From assembly GCA_018644785.1 (NCBI GenBank), contig JABGPV010000218.1, forward strand, positions 1-8,906: a stretch of 8,906 nt of DNA, given 5' to 3'. The stretch's first letter is position 1, and each line of letters opens with the position of its first letter. Source of the DNA: Deltaproteobacteria bacterium (lineage in GTDB: Bacteria; Desulfobacterota; DSM-4660; Desulfatiglandales; Desulfatiglandaceae). The translations under genes were made by a program, and so were the position numbers. Positions 1 to 6,299 of the stretch are shown here, one piece after another. Under the pieces are notes generated by a model. The model made no database searches and was not told the DNA's origin. It saw only the letters and a list, made by a program, of their open reading frames with translations.

Positions 1-150
1 ATGGAAGGGGATCTGGAATTTGTCCTGGGGGGAAAGCCCCACGTGCTCAAGAAAGGGGAAAGCATTCACTTCAATTCAGACATCCCCCACAAACTGAAAA
101 GCCTCTCCAATGAACCCACCCGTTGCCTGGTGATGCTGTATACGGTGTGA
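1..150 (+). CDS. C-terminal end of a cupin-domain protein (5' end cut by window edge)
   Basis: The first 49 codons form an open frame ending in TGA at 148-150. The peptide starts EGDLEFVLGGK and continues KKGESIHFNSDIPHKL, followed by a short run ending LVMLYTV. This is the usual final half of a small cupin barrel: a beta strand with GxLEFxL, a Gly-Glu/Asp turn, the conserved Pro-His of the second cupin motif, and a hydrophobic last strand. In bacteria this exact type of tail most often closes XRE-family regulators (N-terminal helix-turn-helix plus C-terminal cupin that senses a small ligand), but the DNA-binding part would lie left of the window and cannot be seen. The ATG at position 1 is likely an internal methionine. 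Family assignment is fairly safe; the regulator role is inference. Confidence 0.72.
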   Translation: MEGDLEFVLGGKPHVLKKGESIHFNSDIPHKLKSLSNEPTRCLVMLYTV

Positions 151-228
151 GTCGATGGTTTCAGACCCGTCGTTCCGGGGGCATACCTAACTGTCCTGTA
201 TGGAGAAAACGCGACACGTGGTGAATAC

Positions 229-1307
229 TCATTTCAATCCCTCCTTATCTGAAGGATCTCGTGATACTTCCAATTGTTTTGATTCCCTGGCAGCTTCTTC
301 CAGTTGTTTGATGGTCTCCGCTTCTCCGACAGATTCTTTGTATGTGCGCCGCCGAATTTCAAATCGCTCGTACTCCGCTTTCGCATGCCCTTCGGCGGCC
401 TGTTTGCTCACCTTGCCCGCATTGGGAAGCACTTTTCGGTCATTGAAGCGCAAAAATTCATCAAGTTTTTGCTCCCAGTCCTTTATAAAAACCTGCTTGC
501 GGCGTTTGGCCTGATCTTCAGCAAAATCCAACCACATGACCACAATCCGGTTCAGATCGTCTATTTCCTCTTCATTGAGATAGTTTTTGCCTGTGGCGAC
601 ATCGGCTTTACGTACTTCTCCAACCTTCCAACTGGTGAGGCCCATATTGGGGAGCAAATGATTGGCACGTGATTGAATCAGTTCGGCGGCGGTCATGCCG
701 GTAGCGGAAAAATGAAGTTTGTTCTGCATGATGCTGAAAAACTTTGTCGTTTCCGACCATGACGGATCATAATCGCCTGCCATGGCGAATATTTCTTTGA
801 CCCGTAAATACATCCTCCGTTCGCTGGCGCGGATGTCGCGAATGCAGCCAGCATTTCATCAAAATAGTCGGGAACAGCGGAACCCTTGACTGGCGGATTC
901 TTCAGCCGCTCATCGTCCATGACAAAGCCCTTGACAATGTATTCTTTCAACCGCTGAGTGGCCCAGATCCGAAAGCGGGTGGCAATCAGGCTTTTTACCC
1001 GGTAGCCCACCGAAATAATCATGTCCAGATTGTAAAAATCCAGTTCACGCCGGACGGCCCTGCTCCCCTCCTGACGAACTGTTAAGAATTTCTTAATAGT
1101 TGCCTCCGGGGTTAATTCCCCTTCCGCATAAATATTCCGAATGTGCATACTGATATTGGGGACTGTTGTTTGGAACAGTTCGGCAAACATCTGTTGGGTG
1201 AGCCACACGGTCTCGTTTTGAAGGCGAACTTCAAGCTTCACCTGCCCGTTTTCGGTCTGATACAGTAGAAACTCTCCGCTGGATTTTTTAGGCGAAAGTT
1301 CATTCAT
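229..1307 (-). pseudogene. RhuM-family protein gene with a single-base frameshift
   Basis: Two adjacent minus-strand frames together give one RhuM (virulence RhuM family) protein. The N-terminal part holds the family blocks ETVWLTQQMFAELFQT, a stretch with NISMHIRNIY, and YNLDMIISVGYRV followed by ATRFRIWAT. The C-terminal part resumes with IRDIRASERRMYLRVKEIFA and continues to a TGA at 229-231. The break is near 843-846: reading GCT GC- ATT CGC GAC ATC, one base is missing from what should be an Ala codon. Restoring one base gives 1080 nt, i.e. 359 residues, a normal length for the family. The start is taken at 1307 rather than 1325 because the GGGAGGAGG between them is a good ribosome-binding site for the ATG at 1307. 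No slippery heptamer is visible, so programmed frameshifting is unlikely; mutation or a sequencing error are the options. The biochemical function of RhuM is not settled; members are often found in accessory and toxin-antitoxin neighbourhoods. Confidence 0.85.
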
Positions 1308-1352
1308 TCCCTGGCCTCCTCCCATGTTAGACAGTGTCGCCTGGGCAGGATT

Positions 1353-1709
1353 TCAGAACCTGCCATCATTGATGACCCACCGGCATCCTTCAATCACTTC
1401 TGTTTGCGGTTTGTGCCCGAGTGTTCCGATTTTTTCAAGAAGCCTGCCTTTATCCACTGTGGCCATCTGGCTTACCACCACGACGCTGGTTTTTGAAAGA
1501 TTGACGGTTTCCTTTTTCAGAAGAATATTTCCCGGTACTTGGGCCAGTTTTCGATTAGAGGTGATCAGGGCCACAACGGTCGTTTGAATCTTGCTTTTGT
1601 TTAACAAATCATTTTGAACAACCACCGCCGGTCTCTTTCCGGATGGACCGGAGTCTTTTGATGGACCGAACCTGACCCAATAGATATCCCCCTGTCTAGC
1701 CCTTACCAT
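1353..1709 (-). CDS. mazF: MazF/PemK-type toxin endoribonuclease
   Basis: A 118-residue protein of typical MazF size. It starts with the family signature QGDIYWVRFGP, then SGKRPAVVVQND, VVALITSN, and a C-terminal VVVVSQMATVDKGRLLEKIG. Known MazF toxins are sequence-specific mRNA interferases built on an SH3-like barrel; the catalytic Arg and Thr of the family appear to correspond to R26 (in GKRP) and T50 (in LITSN). The ATG at 1707-1709 sits inside the end of the antitoxin gene (7-nt overlap, ATGGTAA), indicating translational coupling. The gene looks intact. It is followed 45 nt downstream by the broken RhuM gene in the same direction. Toxin class is confident; the cleavage sequence cannot be read from the protein. 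Confidence 0.93.
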   Translation of the reverse strand: MVRARQGDIYWVRFGPSKDSGPSGKRPAVVVQNDLLNKSKIQTTVVALITSNRKLAQVPGNILLKKETVNLSKTSVVVVSQMATVDKGRLLEKIGTLGHKPQTEVIEGCRWVINDGRF

Positions 1710-1957
1710 GGCATTTCTTCCACATTGGTGTTTTCGGCAATGGTTTCCGCCATAAGAATCTGTTCCCTCATTATATTTGGATCAGCAAAAGCTGAATTAA
1801 TACGTTCCAGCAGCATTTCTTCCTTCAATTTCAGTACCTTCTCCGAAAGGGCTTCCGCGACCAGGTGGCTTAATTTGATGCGTTTACCGGCCGCCAGTTC
1901 CTTGATTTGTCTGTATGTCTGATCTGGAATTGTTACGCTGAGCTTCGAATATCCCAT
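1703..1957 (-). CDS. Ribbon-helix-helix antitoxin of the MazF-type toxin
   Basis: An 84-residue protein. The N-terminus (KLSVTIPDQTYRQIKELA, then LSHLVAEALSEKV) fits the ribbon-helix-helix fold: one beta strand that pairs in a dimer to contact the DNA major groove, then two helices. The acidic C-terminal tail, ending NTNVEEMPW, is where such antitoxins usually bind and block the toxin. Its stop codon lies inside the toxin start region, so the two are made from one message, antitoxin first, the standard order for type II systems. The ribosome-binding site GGGGGA is 7 nt upstream of the ATG. It is likely to repress its own promoter through the repeats at about 1994-2021. It is an RHH protein rather than an AbrB-fold MazE, so no symbol is given. 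Confidence 0.9.
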   Translation of the reverse strand: MGYSKLSVTIPDQTYRQIKELAAGKRIKLSHLVAEALSEKVLKLKEEMLLERINSAFADPNIMREQILMAETIAENTNVEEMPW

Positions 1958-1993
1958 AAATAATCCCCCAATAAATCATATTTATTCAGATAT

Positions 1994-2021
1994 ATTGTCA
2001 TCCCAATGATTGGATTGTCAA
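1994..2021 (-). promoter_or_regulatory. Probable autoregulated promoter/operator of the toxin-antitoxin genes
   Basis: Two copies of ATTGTCA (1994-2000 and 2014-2020, plus strand) are exactly 20 bp apart, about two DNA turns. Between them lies the palindrome CCAATGATTGG (2003-2013). On the minus strand the outer copy provides a perfect -35 hexamer TTGACA (2021-2016), with a weaker AT-rich -10 (CAATAT, 1997-1992; 18-bp spacer). The antitoxin ATG is 35 nt further on. RHH antitoxins typically bind short repeated sites over their own promoter, so this arrangement fits an operator; binding is inferred. Confidence 0.55.
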
Positions 2022-2265
2022 TGGAAAATAATGGGATGTTCCATTAGATGTGAAAAGAATTCCAACCACAAGGCTTTTGTGGGGGAAGCTGATATAAGGT
2101 ATTCACTGTTATGGTTCCGGGAAAGGGTGGAAATGTAATTTTTCATTCGACAGCGGGCCCACGTGGATCTCATTGAATCTTGTGAAGAAAAGATGTAAGA
2201 AAGGAGCTACATGATCACACGGATCACTGCAACTACATGGATCTTTAAACAACTTCAGGAAAAGA
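2022..2265. other. Intergenic region between the toxin-antitoxin promoter and sir2
   Basis: No convincing gene is seen here. It holds a perfect 6-bp hairpin (CCACAA / TTGTGG, 2066-2082, 5-nt loop) without a following T-run, so it is not a clear terminator. A ribosome-binding site AGGA at 2257-2260 serves the sirtuin start. GGATC occurs three times close together, at about 2164, 2220 and 2240, without a regular spacing. No strong sigma-70 promoter for the sirtuin is recognisable. Confidence 0.4.
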
Positions 2266-3069
2266 ATGGAAAACAACATTAAAGAGAAAATTTCGATGGT
2301 CGCCCGGGAAATTTCCAAAGGTGGGAATAACGTGGTATTCACAGGCGCGGGCATATCCACCGAAAGCGGGATACCGGACTTTCGAAGCAAGGGCGGCATA
2401 TGGGACAAATACAGGCCCGTATATTTTGATGAATTCATGTCATCAAAAGAGGCTCGAATAGTGTACTGGAAAATGAAAGAGGAGCTTTACCCCGATCTCA
2501 TAAAGGCCAAACCAAATCCAGCCCACATGGCGGTTGCCGAGCTCTATGAGATGGGTTTGATCGCGGCCATAATCACCCAGAACATTGATGGCCTTCACCA
2601 AGACTCAGGCATTCCAAGCGAACCAGTAATTGAACTACATGGCAATACACGAAGAGCACGCTGCACCGGCTGCGGAAAAATCATTTCATTGGATGAAGTG
2701 CACAGACGCATTGAACAGGGCGATCTGGCCCCGGAATGTAAATGCGGCGGTTACCTCAAATCAGACACCATTTCGTTCGGGCAAGCCATGCCGGTAGATG
2801 AGGTGGAAAAAGCAACAGATTTGTCTCGAAACGCCGATGTTTTCATGGTTATAGGGTCCACTCTCCTCGTACATCCCGCTGCCGCAATGCCCGACTATGC
2901 CGCGAAAAACGGCGCATTCCTGGTCATCGTCAACCTCTCGGAAACCCCGTATGATGATGTGACCAACGTACTGATCCAGGGAAAAGCAGGTCAAGTCCTC
3001 CCGGAGATAACCAGAGAAGTAAAGCGACTGATGGCGTTGGAGGATAAAGAGATGGCTGCGAATTCCTAA
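2266..3069 (+). CDS. cobB: Sir2-family NAD-dependent protein deacylase (sirtuin)
   Basis: A 267-residue complete sirtuin. In order: the NAD-binding GAGISTESGIPDFR (27-40), TQNIDGLHQ (104-112), the catalytic histidine H125 in ELHG, four zinc-binding cysteines as C133-x2-C136 and C158-x-C160, TISFGQAMP (168-176), then GSTLLVHPAA and the VNLSETP strand that closes the Rossmann fold. Sirtuins use NAD+ to remove acyl groups from lysine side chains, releasing nicotinamide and O-acyl-ADP-ribose, and act in the cytoplasm. The second zinc pair is CxC rather than the more common CxxC. AGGA 5 nt before the ATG supports the start. Its stop overlaps that of the opposing crotonase by 4 nt. The symbol is the generic bacterial name; acyl-group preference (acetyl versus longer or acidic) cannot be decided here, though the Tyr/Arg pair of desuccinylases is not evident. 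Confidence 0.95.
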   Translation: MENNIKEKISMVAREISKGGNNVVFTGAGISTESGIPDFRSKGGIWDKYRPVYFDEFMSSKEARIVYWKMKEELYPDLIKAKPNPAHMAVAELYEMGLIAAIITQNIDGLHQDSGIPSEPVIELHGNTRRARCTGCGKIISLDEVHRRIEQGDLAPECKCGGYLKSDTISFGQAMPVDEVEKATDLSRNADVFMVIGSTLLVHPAAAMPDYAAKNGAFLVIVNLSETPYDDVTNVLIQGKAGQVLPEITREVKRLMALEDKEMAANS

Positions 3070-3914
3070 ACCTTGGGTTCCTTCCACCAGGGGTAAAAAT
3101 CAGGCATGTCTGTTGAGGGACTCATGGTGAAGGCGGGTTTCCGCTTTTCCAGGAAGCTCCGGATGCCTTCCCGTGCATCCTTCTGCTTTCCCGCCCAGTA
3201 GAAACAGCGTGAGTCCACAAGGTGGGCAGACTGGGGATCCTCTTCGCCCAACCCGTGCCAGAGAAGCGCCTTGTTGAGTGCCACGGATACTGCCGAGGTA
3301 TTGGCTGCGATTTCGGTTGCGATTTCCATGGCCTTTGAAAGCACCTTGTCTCCAGGCACAACGTAATTGAAAAGTCCGGAACCTGTCTCTTCAACCGCAC
3401 GGAATACACGTCCCGTATATGCGAGTTCAGCGGCCTTGGCGATACCAATAATGCGGGGTAGAAACCAGGAAGAACAGGCTTCTAAAACGACGCCGCGCTT
3501 CGCAAATACAAAACCGATCTTGGCGTCTTCGGCTACGACACGCATGTCCATGGGCAATGTCATTGTGATGCCGATTCCAACTGCGTGTCCATTGATAGCT
3601 GCGATAATGGGCTTTCGGCACTTGAATACTGCCAATGCAACCTGACCTCCGCCGTCACGATGATCGCTGATGGCGGTTTTTCCGTACCGATCAAAAGTGG
3701 AACTGCCTCCGGAAAGGTCTGCCCCAGCACAAAAAGCTTTGCCGGCGCCTGTCACCACCACAACGCGAACCGCGTCATCAAGATCTGCTTCAGCGAAAAG
3801 AGCGATCAGCTCGTTTCGCATTACGGCGGTAAAGGCGTTCATCCTGTCAGGTCGATGCAGTGTTACTTTGGCTATGCCCCTGTCAATTTCATATTTTGTC
3901 TCGGTCAAATTCAT
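3066..3914 (-). CDS. Enoyl-CoA hydratase/isomerase (crotonase) family protein
   Basis: A 282-residue crotonase-fold protein. N-terminal VTLHRPDRMNAFT (17-29), the oxyanion-hole segments KAFCAGADLSGG (59-70) and INGHAVGIGIT (107-117), then GVVLEACSSWFLPRIIG (141-157). These enzymes bind acyl-CoA and stabilise an enolate; they serve beta-oxidation and aromatic or branched-acid degradation. Aligned by eye with rat mitochondrial enoyl-CoA hydratase without gaps in this segment, the two catalytic glutamates (E144, E164) correspond to T117 and F137, whereas E145 sits where dienoyl-CoA isomerase carries its third acidic residue. So it may be an isomerase or another specialised member rather than a standard hydratase. 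GAGGA 7 nt before the ATG supports the start. It shares its strand with the MFS gene upstream but is separated from it by 362 bp including a mobile-element relic. Confidence 0.93.
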   Translation of the reverse strand: MNLTETKYEIDRGIAKVTLHRPDRMNAFTAVMRNELIALFAEADLDDAVRVVVVTGAGKAFCAGADLSGGSSTFDRYGKTAISDHRDGGGQVALAVFKCRKPIIAAINGHAVGIGITMTLPMDMRVVAEDAKIGFVFAKRGVVLEACSSWFLPRIIGIAKAAELAYTGRVFRAVEETGSGLFNYVVPGDKVLSKAMEIATEIAANTSAVSVALNKALLWHGLGEEDPQSAHLVDSRCFYWAGKQKDAREGIRSFLEKRKPAFTMSPSTDMPDFYPWWKEPKV

Positions 3915-3950
3915 TAGTTTATCCTCTTCTTCCTCAACGGCACAAGAAGC

Positions 3951-3956
3951 TATTTA
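3951..3956. repeat. Left copy of candidate target-site duplication TATTTA
   Basis: TATTTA directly abuts the left terminal inverted repeat of the MITE-like element and recurs at 4098-4103 directly outside the right end. The sequence before insertion would have read AAGAAGC-TATTTA-ATGTATG. Confidence 0.6.
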
Positions 3957-4097
3957 GTGCCCGAACGAAAACTGTCTTTTTCGCCAATCTCTGCGTCAGA
4001 TAAAAATTTTAATCCTCGAAATACCAAATGTATTCCTGCGGTTAAAATTTTGATCTTCCTTGACCTTGACAAAAAATCCTAGTTTTCGTTCAGACAC
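3957..4097. mobile_element. MITE-like element with 17-bp terminal inverted repeats
   Basis: The left end GTGCCCGAACGAAAACT (3957-3973) and right end AGTTTTCGTTCAGACAC (4081-4097) are inverted copies with 15 of 17 matches. Outside both ends stands TATTTA (3951-3956 and 4098-4103), a candidate 6-bp target duplication; if the element is of the IS630/Tc1 type, only the adjoining TA would be the duplication. An inner inverted pair (GATAAAAATTTTAA at 3999-4012, TTAAAATTTTGATC at 4042-4055) makes the whole 141 bp a long imperfect palindrome. There is no open frame inside, so it must have been moved by a transposase from elsewhere. It lies 42 nt upstream of the crotonase start. Confidence 0.75.
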
Positions 4098-4103
4098 TAT
4101 TTA
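4098..4103. repeat. Right copy of candidate target-site duplication TATTTA
   Basis: Second copy of the 6-bp sequence flanking the element, directly outside the right terminal inverted repeat. The copies are identical, which fits a fairly recent insertion, although six AT-rich bases can match by chance. Confidence 0.6.
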
Positions 4104-4111
4104 ATGTATGC

Positions 4112-4140
4112 TGCTATCCCGTATTCCAAAAATTTGTCAA
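4112..4140 (-). promoter_or_regulatory. Candidate promoter of the crotonase gene
   Basis: On the minus strand a perfect TTGACA (4140-4135) is followed after 17 bp by ATAGCA (4117-4112), a weak -10. It points to the crotonase, but the MITE-like element now lies between this site and the start codon, so any message would carry about 190 nt of leader including the palindrome. The weak -10 keeps confidence low. Confidence 0.35.
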
Positions 4141-4276
4141 TATGAAATAATCAATAATATTCCCTTCCGTTCATGACGGATATTGATAAAACTTTTGCCT
4201 TCAGGCTTGGAAACATTATTGATGATGTTTTTCCGCAAAGCAAACAGATTTTGTGTGCAGTCCCACTCTTCTCATT
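4141..4276. other. Intergenic remainder between crotonase promoter and MFS stop
   Basis: No coding frame of note is seen. Small inverted repeats occur (TCCGT/ACGGA around 4167-4181 and GCCT/AGGC around 4197-4206), neither with a T-run that would make a clear terminator for the MFS gene reading leftward. Confidence 0.35.
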
Positions 4277-5566
4277 TCAAGGGGCGTTCATTTTGCCGGT
4301 CGGCCTCTTCTGAAGGAACAGGGCAAGACCCAGACAGATGGCAACCGCCAGAAAGCACAAAAGAAACGCATCTTGATAGGACGAGGCGGAATAGACGCCG
4401 TCAACACTGCCCGCGCGGTCCAAAATGGCGCCGGTCCATACCTGAAAAATCGCAACCCCCACAAAAGGGAAGGGGTTGAGAAGCCCCGTGGTAAGCCCCA
4501 GGATTGGCGCCGGGGTAGCCTCTCTTACCAGACCCCAAAGGATGGCGCCCAACCCCCCGGAAGCGCCGCCCAGGATTAACATGATAGATAGGATGCCAAT
4601 GATCCCCAGGCTTTTTCCGCTAAATATCATCCATGCCCATAGACTTGTCTCCAGGGCTAGAAGTGCGATGAGCACCCGCCCTTTGTTCAGATTGAACCGG
4701 CCCGAAAGCCACCCCGTGAAAGGGGCGCCCAGGATCAGGCCAACGGGGATCAGCATGTTGAACAGGCTGGCGTGAAAAAGGTCCAGCCCCAGCAGGGACA
4801 TGAGGAAAGTGGTCGCCCAGAGGCCCTGAAACGTGAGATAGCTTCCAAAGGCACCGAAGAAGATGGCCCCCAGTATCCAGAAACGAAGGGATCCCAAAAC
4901 CTGAAGGGTTGATTTCAGGGGATTGCCAGCGCTGTCGCCCTCGGATGAAGTGTCTCTTGGGTGGATCTGTGTGTCCTTTTTTTGAGGGTTTTTAATGAGA
5001 ATGAAGGCGCCGAGGGCGAGCACCAGGGTAATGGCGCCGATCACCATGAAAGTCCCCCGCCAACCCCACATCCGGGCTGCCCAGGCCAGGGGGGTGGTGG
5101 CGACAATGGCCCCGAGGTTTCCCAATGCCAGAAGGAATCCGGTCAAGGTGGCAAATTCCTTTTCCCGAAACCATTGGGAAAAGGCCTTCATGCCGGGAAC
5201 AAAGACCCCTCCCACACCGAAACCGATGAGGGCCCGGCCCGCCGAAGCCCATTCAATGCTGGGGGCCAGCCCAAAGAGGAAACAGCCCAGGGCGGACACC
5301 AGGGTCCACACGGTTACGACCCAGCGGGGTCCCCATCGATCTGCCAGATAACCCACCACCGGCTGTTCAAGGGCATAAAGGTAGAAATACATGGAGGACA
5401 TGAACCCCAGGACTGTGGCGTTGACATTGAAGGCGGCCAGGAGGTCCGGAGCGATAACCGATGTGGAGACCCTGTGGAAGTAGGCGAAGAAGTAGACGGC
5501 CGCGATGGCCCCGAATACGGCCCAGCGACCGCGCCAGGAAAATCGCTTTTGTTTTTCATTGGGCAT
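4277..5566 (-). CDS. Major facilitator superfamily (MFS) transporter
   Basis: A 429-residue protein, the standard size for a 12-helix MFS carrier of the inner membrane. The first helix covers about residues 14-36; the loop between helices 2 and 3 carries the MFS motif A as GYLADRWGPR (72-81). Six N-terminal helices run to about 195, then comes a polar cytoplasmic loop of some 30 residues with many Asp, Ser and Lys, then six further helices and a short basic tail. FHRVSTSVIAPDL after helix 1 resembles the hexuronate/phosphoglycerate-type and similar anion-carrier branches, but the substrate cannot be named from sequence alone. An upstream GTG (5572) also opens the frame; the ATG at 5566 is preferred because GGAAG lies 8 nt before it and would be too close to the GTG. 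It is transcribed alone, away from the sensor remnant to its right. Confidence 0.92.
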   Translation of the reverse strand: MPNEKQKRFSWRGRWAVFGAIAAVYFFAYFHRVSTSVIAPDLLAAFNVNATVLGFMSSMYFYLYALEQPVVGYLADRWGPRWVVTVWTLVSALGCFLFGLAPSIEWASAGRALIGFGVGGVFVPGMKAFSQWFREKEFATLTGFLLALGNLGAIVATTPLAWAARMWGWRGTFMVIGAITLVLALGAFILIKNPQKKDTQIHPRDTSSEGDSAGNPLKSTLQVLGSLRFWILGAIFFGAFGSYLTFQGLWATTFLMSLLGLDLFHASLFNMLIPVGLILGAPFTGWLSGRFNLNKGRVLIALLALETSLWAWMIFSGKSLGIIGILSIMLILGGASGGLGAILWGLVREATPAPILGLTTGLLNPFPFVGVAIFQVWTGAILDRAGSVDGVYSASSYQDAFLLCFLAVAICLGLALFLQKRPTGKMNAP

Positions 5567-5657
5567 AACCACTACTTCCCGAAGCCCGGAAGCCTCGTCT
5601 TAGGGAGATTAAACGTCATAGTATCATCCTTGTTCCCCAGATTCTACCATGAATTCC

Positions 5658-5687
5658 TTGACGTTATTTTATGCTTTCCAGTATGTT
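5658..5687 (+). promoter_or_regulatory. Candidate promoter before the truncated sensor gene
   Basis: TTGACG (5658-5663), an 18-bp spacer and TATGTT (5682-5687) make a fair sigma-70 match 35 nt before the sensor-remnant ATG. It may be the original promoter left behind when the gene was disrupted. Confidence 0.35.
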
Positions 5688-5722
5688 CATTTGATACCCT
5701 TTCCCGGCTGGATGTGCAAAAT

Positions 5723-5920
5723 ATGTTTGATCACGAAAAAAACCAATTCGTTATTCGGAAGGCCAAAATCAAAATACTCATTGTTGGTTTCTTCATTGGG
5801 GTCGTTTTTGTCCTCTTTTCAGGCTATTTGGCCAGCCAATACGTGGGCTGGACCGAGGAACTGCGGTTGAGCAGCCTGAAGCAGATGGTTCAACTTTCCC
5901 GAAATTCTATCGAACCGATA
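5723..5920 (+). pseudogene. N-terminal remnant of a cache-domain membrane sensor (histidine kinase or chemoreceptor type)
   Basis: From the ATG at 5723 about 66 codons read as a sensor N-terminus: a short basic segment (IRKAKIK), one membrane helix (ILIVGFFIGVVFVLFSGYLA), then an extracytoplasmic start with LRLSSLKQMVQLSRNSIEPI. The last stretch is the first long helix of cache domains (small-molecule sensors outside the membrane, found in histidine kinases, methyl-accepting proteins and cyclic-di-GMP enzymes). After IEPI, near 5920, the similarity ends; the frame runs on for a few unrelated codons to TAG at 5960-5962. The rest of the cache fold and all output domains are missing. The region upstream of 5723 in the same frame is only antisense to the MFS gene and is not counted. 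Confidence 0.6.
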
Positions 5921-6138
5921 CCCAAAAGGTTCGCAAACCAGTGCTACTCTATGAATTCATAGAGCGAAACCATTTAACGGATGCCAATGAGAATGACCTC
6001 ATCTACGCTGTGAGAGGAACCGGGCTTCATGCGTTTACAACCCGGGATTACAAACGAGAAATGGCTCGGTGCACGGATCCCATGGTTCAATCCCGCTTTG
6101 CCGCAGTGACCCGAAGGCAGGATCTTTTTGGGGTGTAA
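5905..6138 (+). pseudogene. Unrecognised coding remnant fused out of frame to the sensor fragment
   Basis: A second plus-strand frame is open across the junction and ends TAA at 6136-6138. Its peptide (…DTQKVRKPVLLYEFIERN, then LIYAVRGTGLHAFTTRDY and SRFAAVTRRQDLFGV) looks like a real protein: mixed hydrophobic and charged residues, few low-complexity stretches. I do not recognise the family. It does not continue the cache domain, so this is more likely the C-terminal end of another gene brought next to the sensor fragment by deletion than a simple frameshift. No good ribosome-binding site precedes its first possible starts (GTG at 5941). Confidence 0.4.
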
Positions 6139-6146
6139 TGGGCTTG

Positions 6147-6238
6147 ACCCAATCTGAAAGAGAATTCGTGATTGGGAGCGGCATTTGGCTTAGATGTGTC
6201 TCAGCCCTTTGCCGCTCCCGTGATGTTAAGAATTGGGT
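6147..6238. repeat. Nested inverted repeats
   Basis: A perfect 10-bp inverted pair, GGGAGCGGCA (6174-6183) and TGCCGCTCCC (6210-6219), lies inside a second perfect 7-bp pair, ACCCAAT (6147-6153) and ATTGGGT (6232-6238). The inner stem extends partly inward through TTTGGCT / AGCCCTT. There is no T-run on either side, so it is not a standard intrinsic terminator. It may be an extragenic palindrome or the relic of a mobile-element end at the edge of the decayed region. An 11-bp palindrome, TTCAGCCTGAA, follows at 6242-6252. Confidence 0.6.
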
Positions 6239-6299
6239 AAATTCAGCCTGAAATAGATGTAATTGAGGCTCAGTTCGGATCGTCTGTTATTTCTGAAGG

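Noticed and set aside
843..846. Programmed ribosomal frameshift in RhuM
   Set aside because: No slippery heptamer, stimulating stem-loop or internal Shine-Dalgarno at the site; a simple one-base loss explains it.
2066..2082. Hairpin CCACAA/TTGTGG as a terminator
   Set aside because: No T-run on either strand and no gene ending next to it.
2109..2438. Minus-strand frame overlapping the sirtuin start
   Set aside because: It is mostly antisense to the sirtuin, with no family motif or ribosome-binding site.
4961..5962. Long plus-strand frame of 333 codons opposite the MFS gene
   Set aside because: Its first three quarters are the antisense of the transporter and rich in Gly, Pro and His; only the part from 5723 reads like protein and is reported as the sensor remnant.
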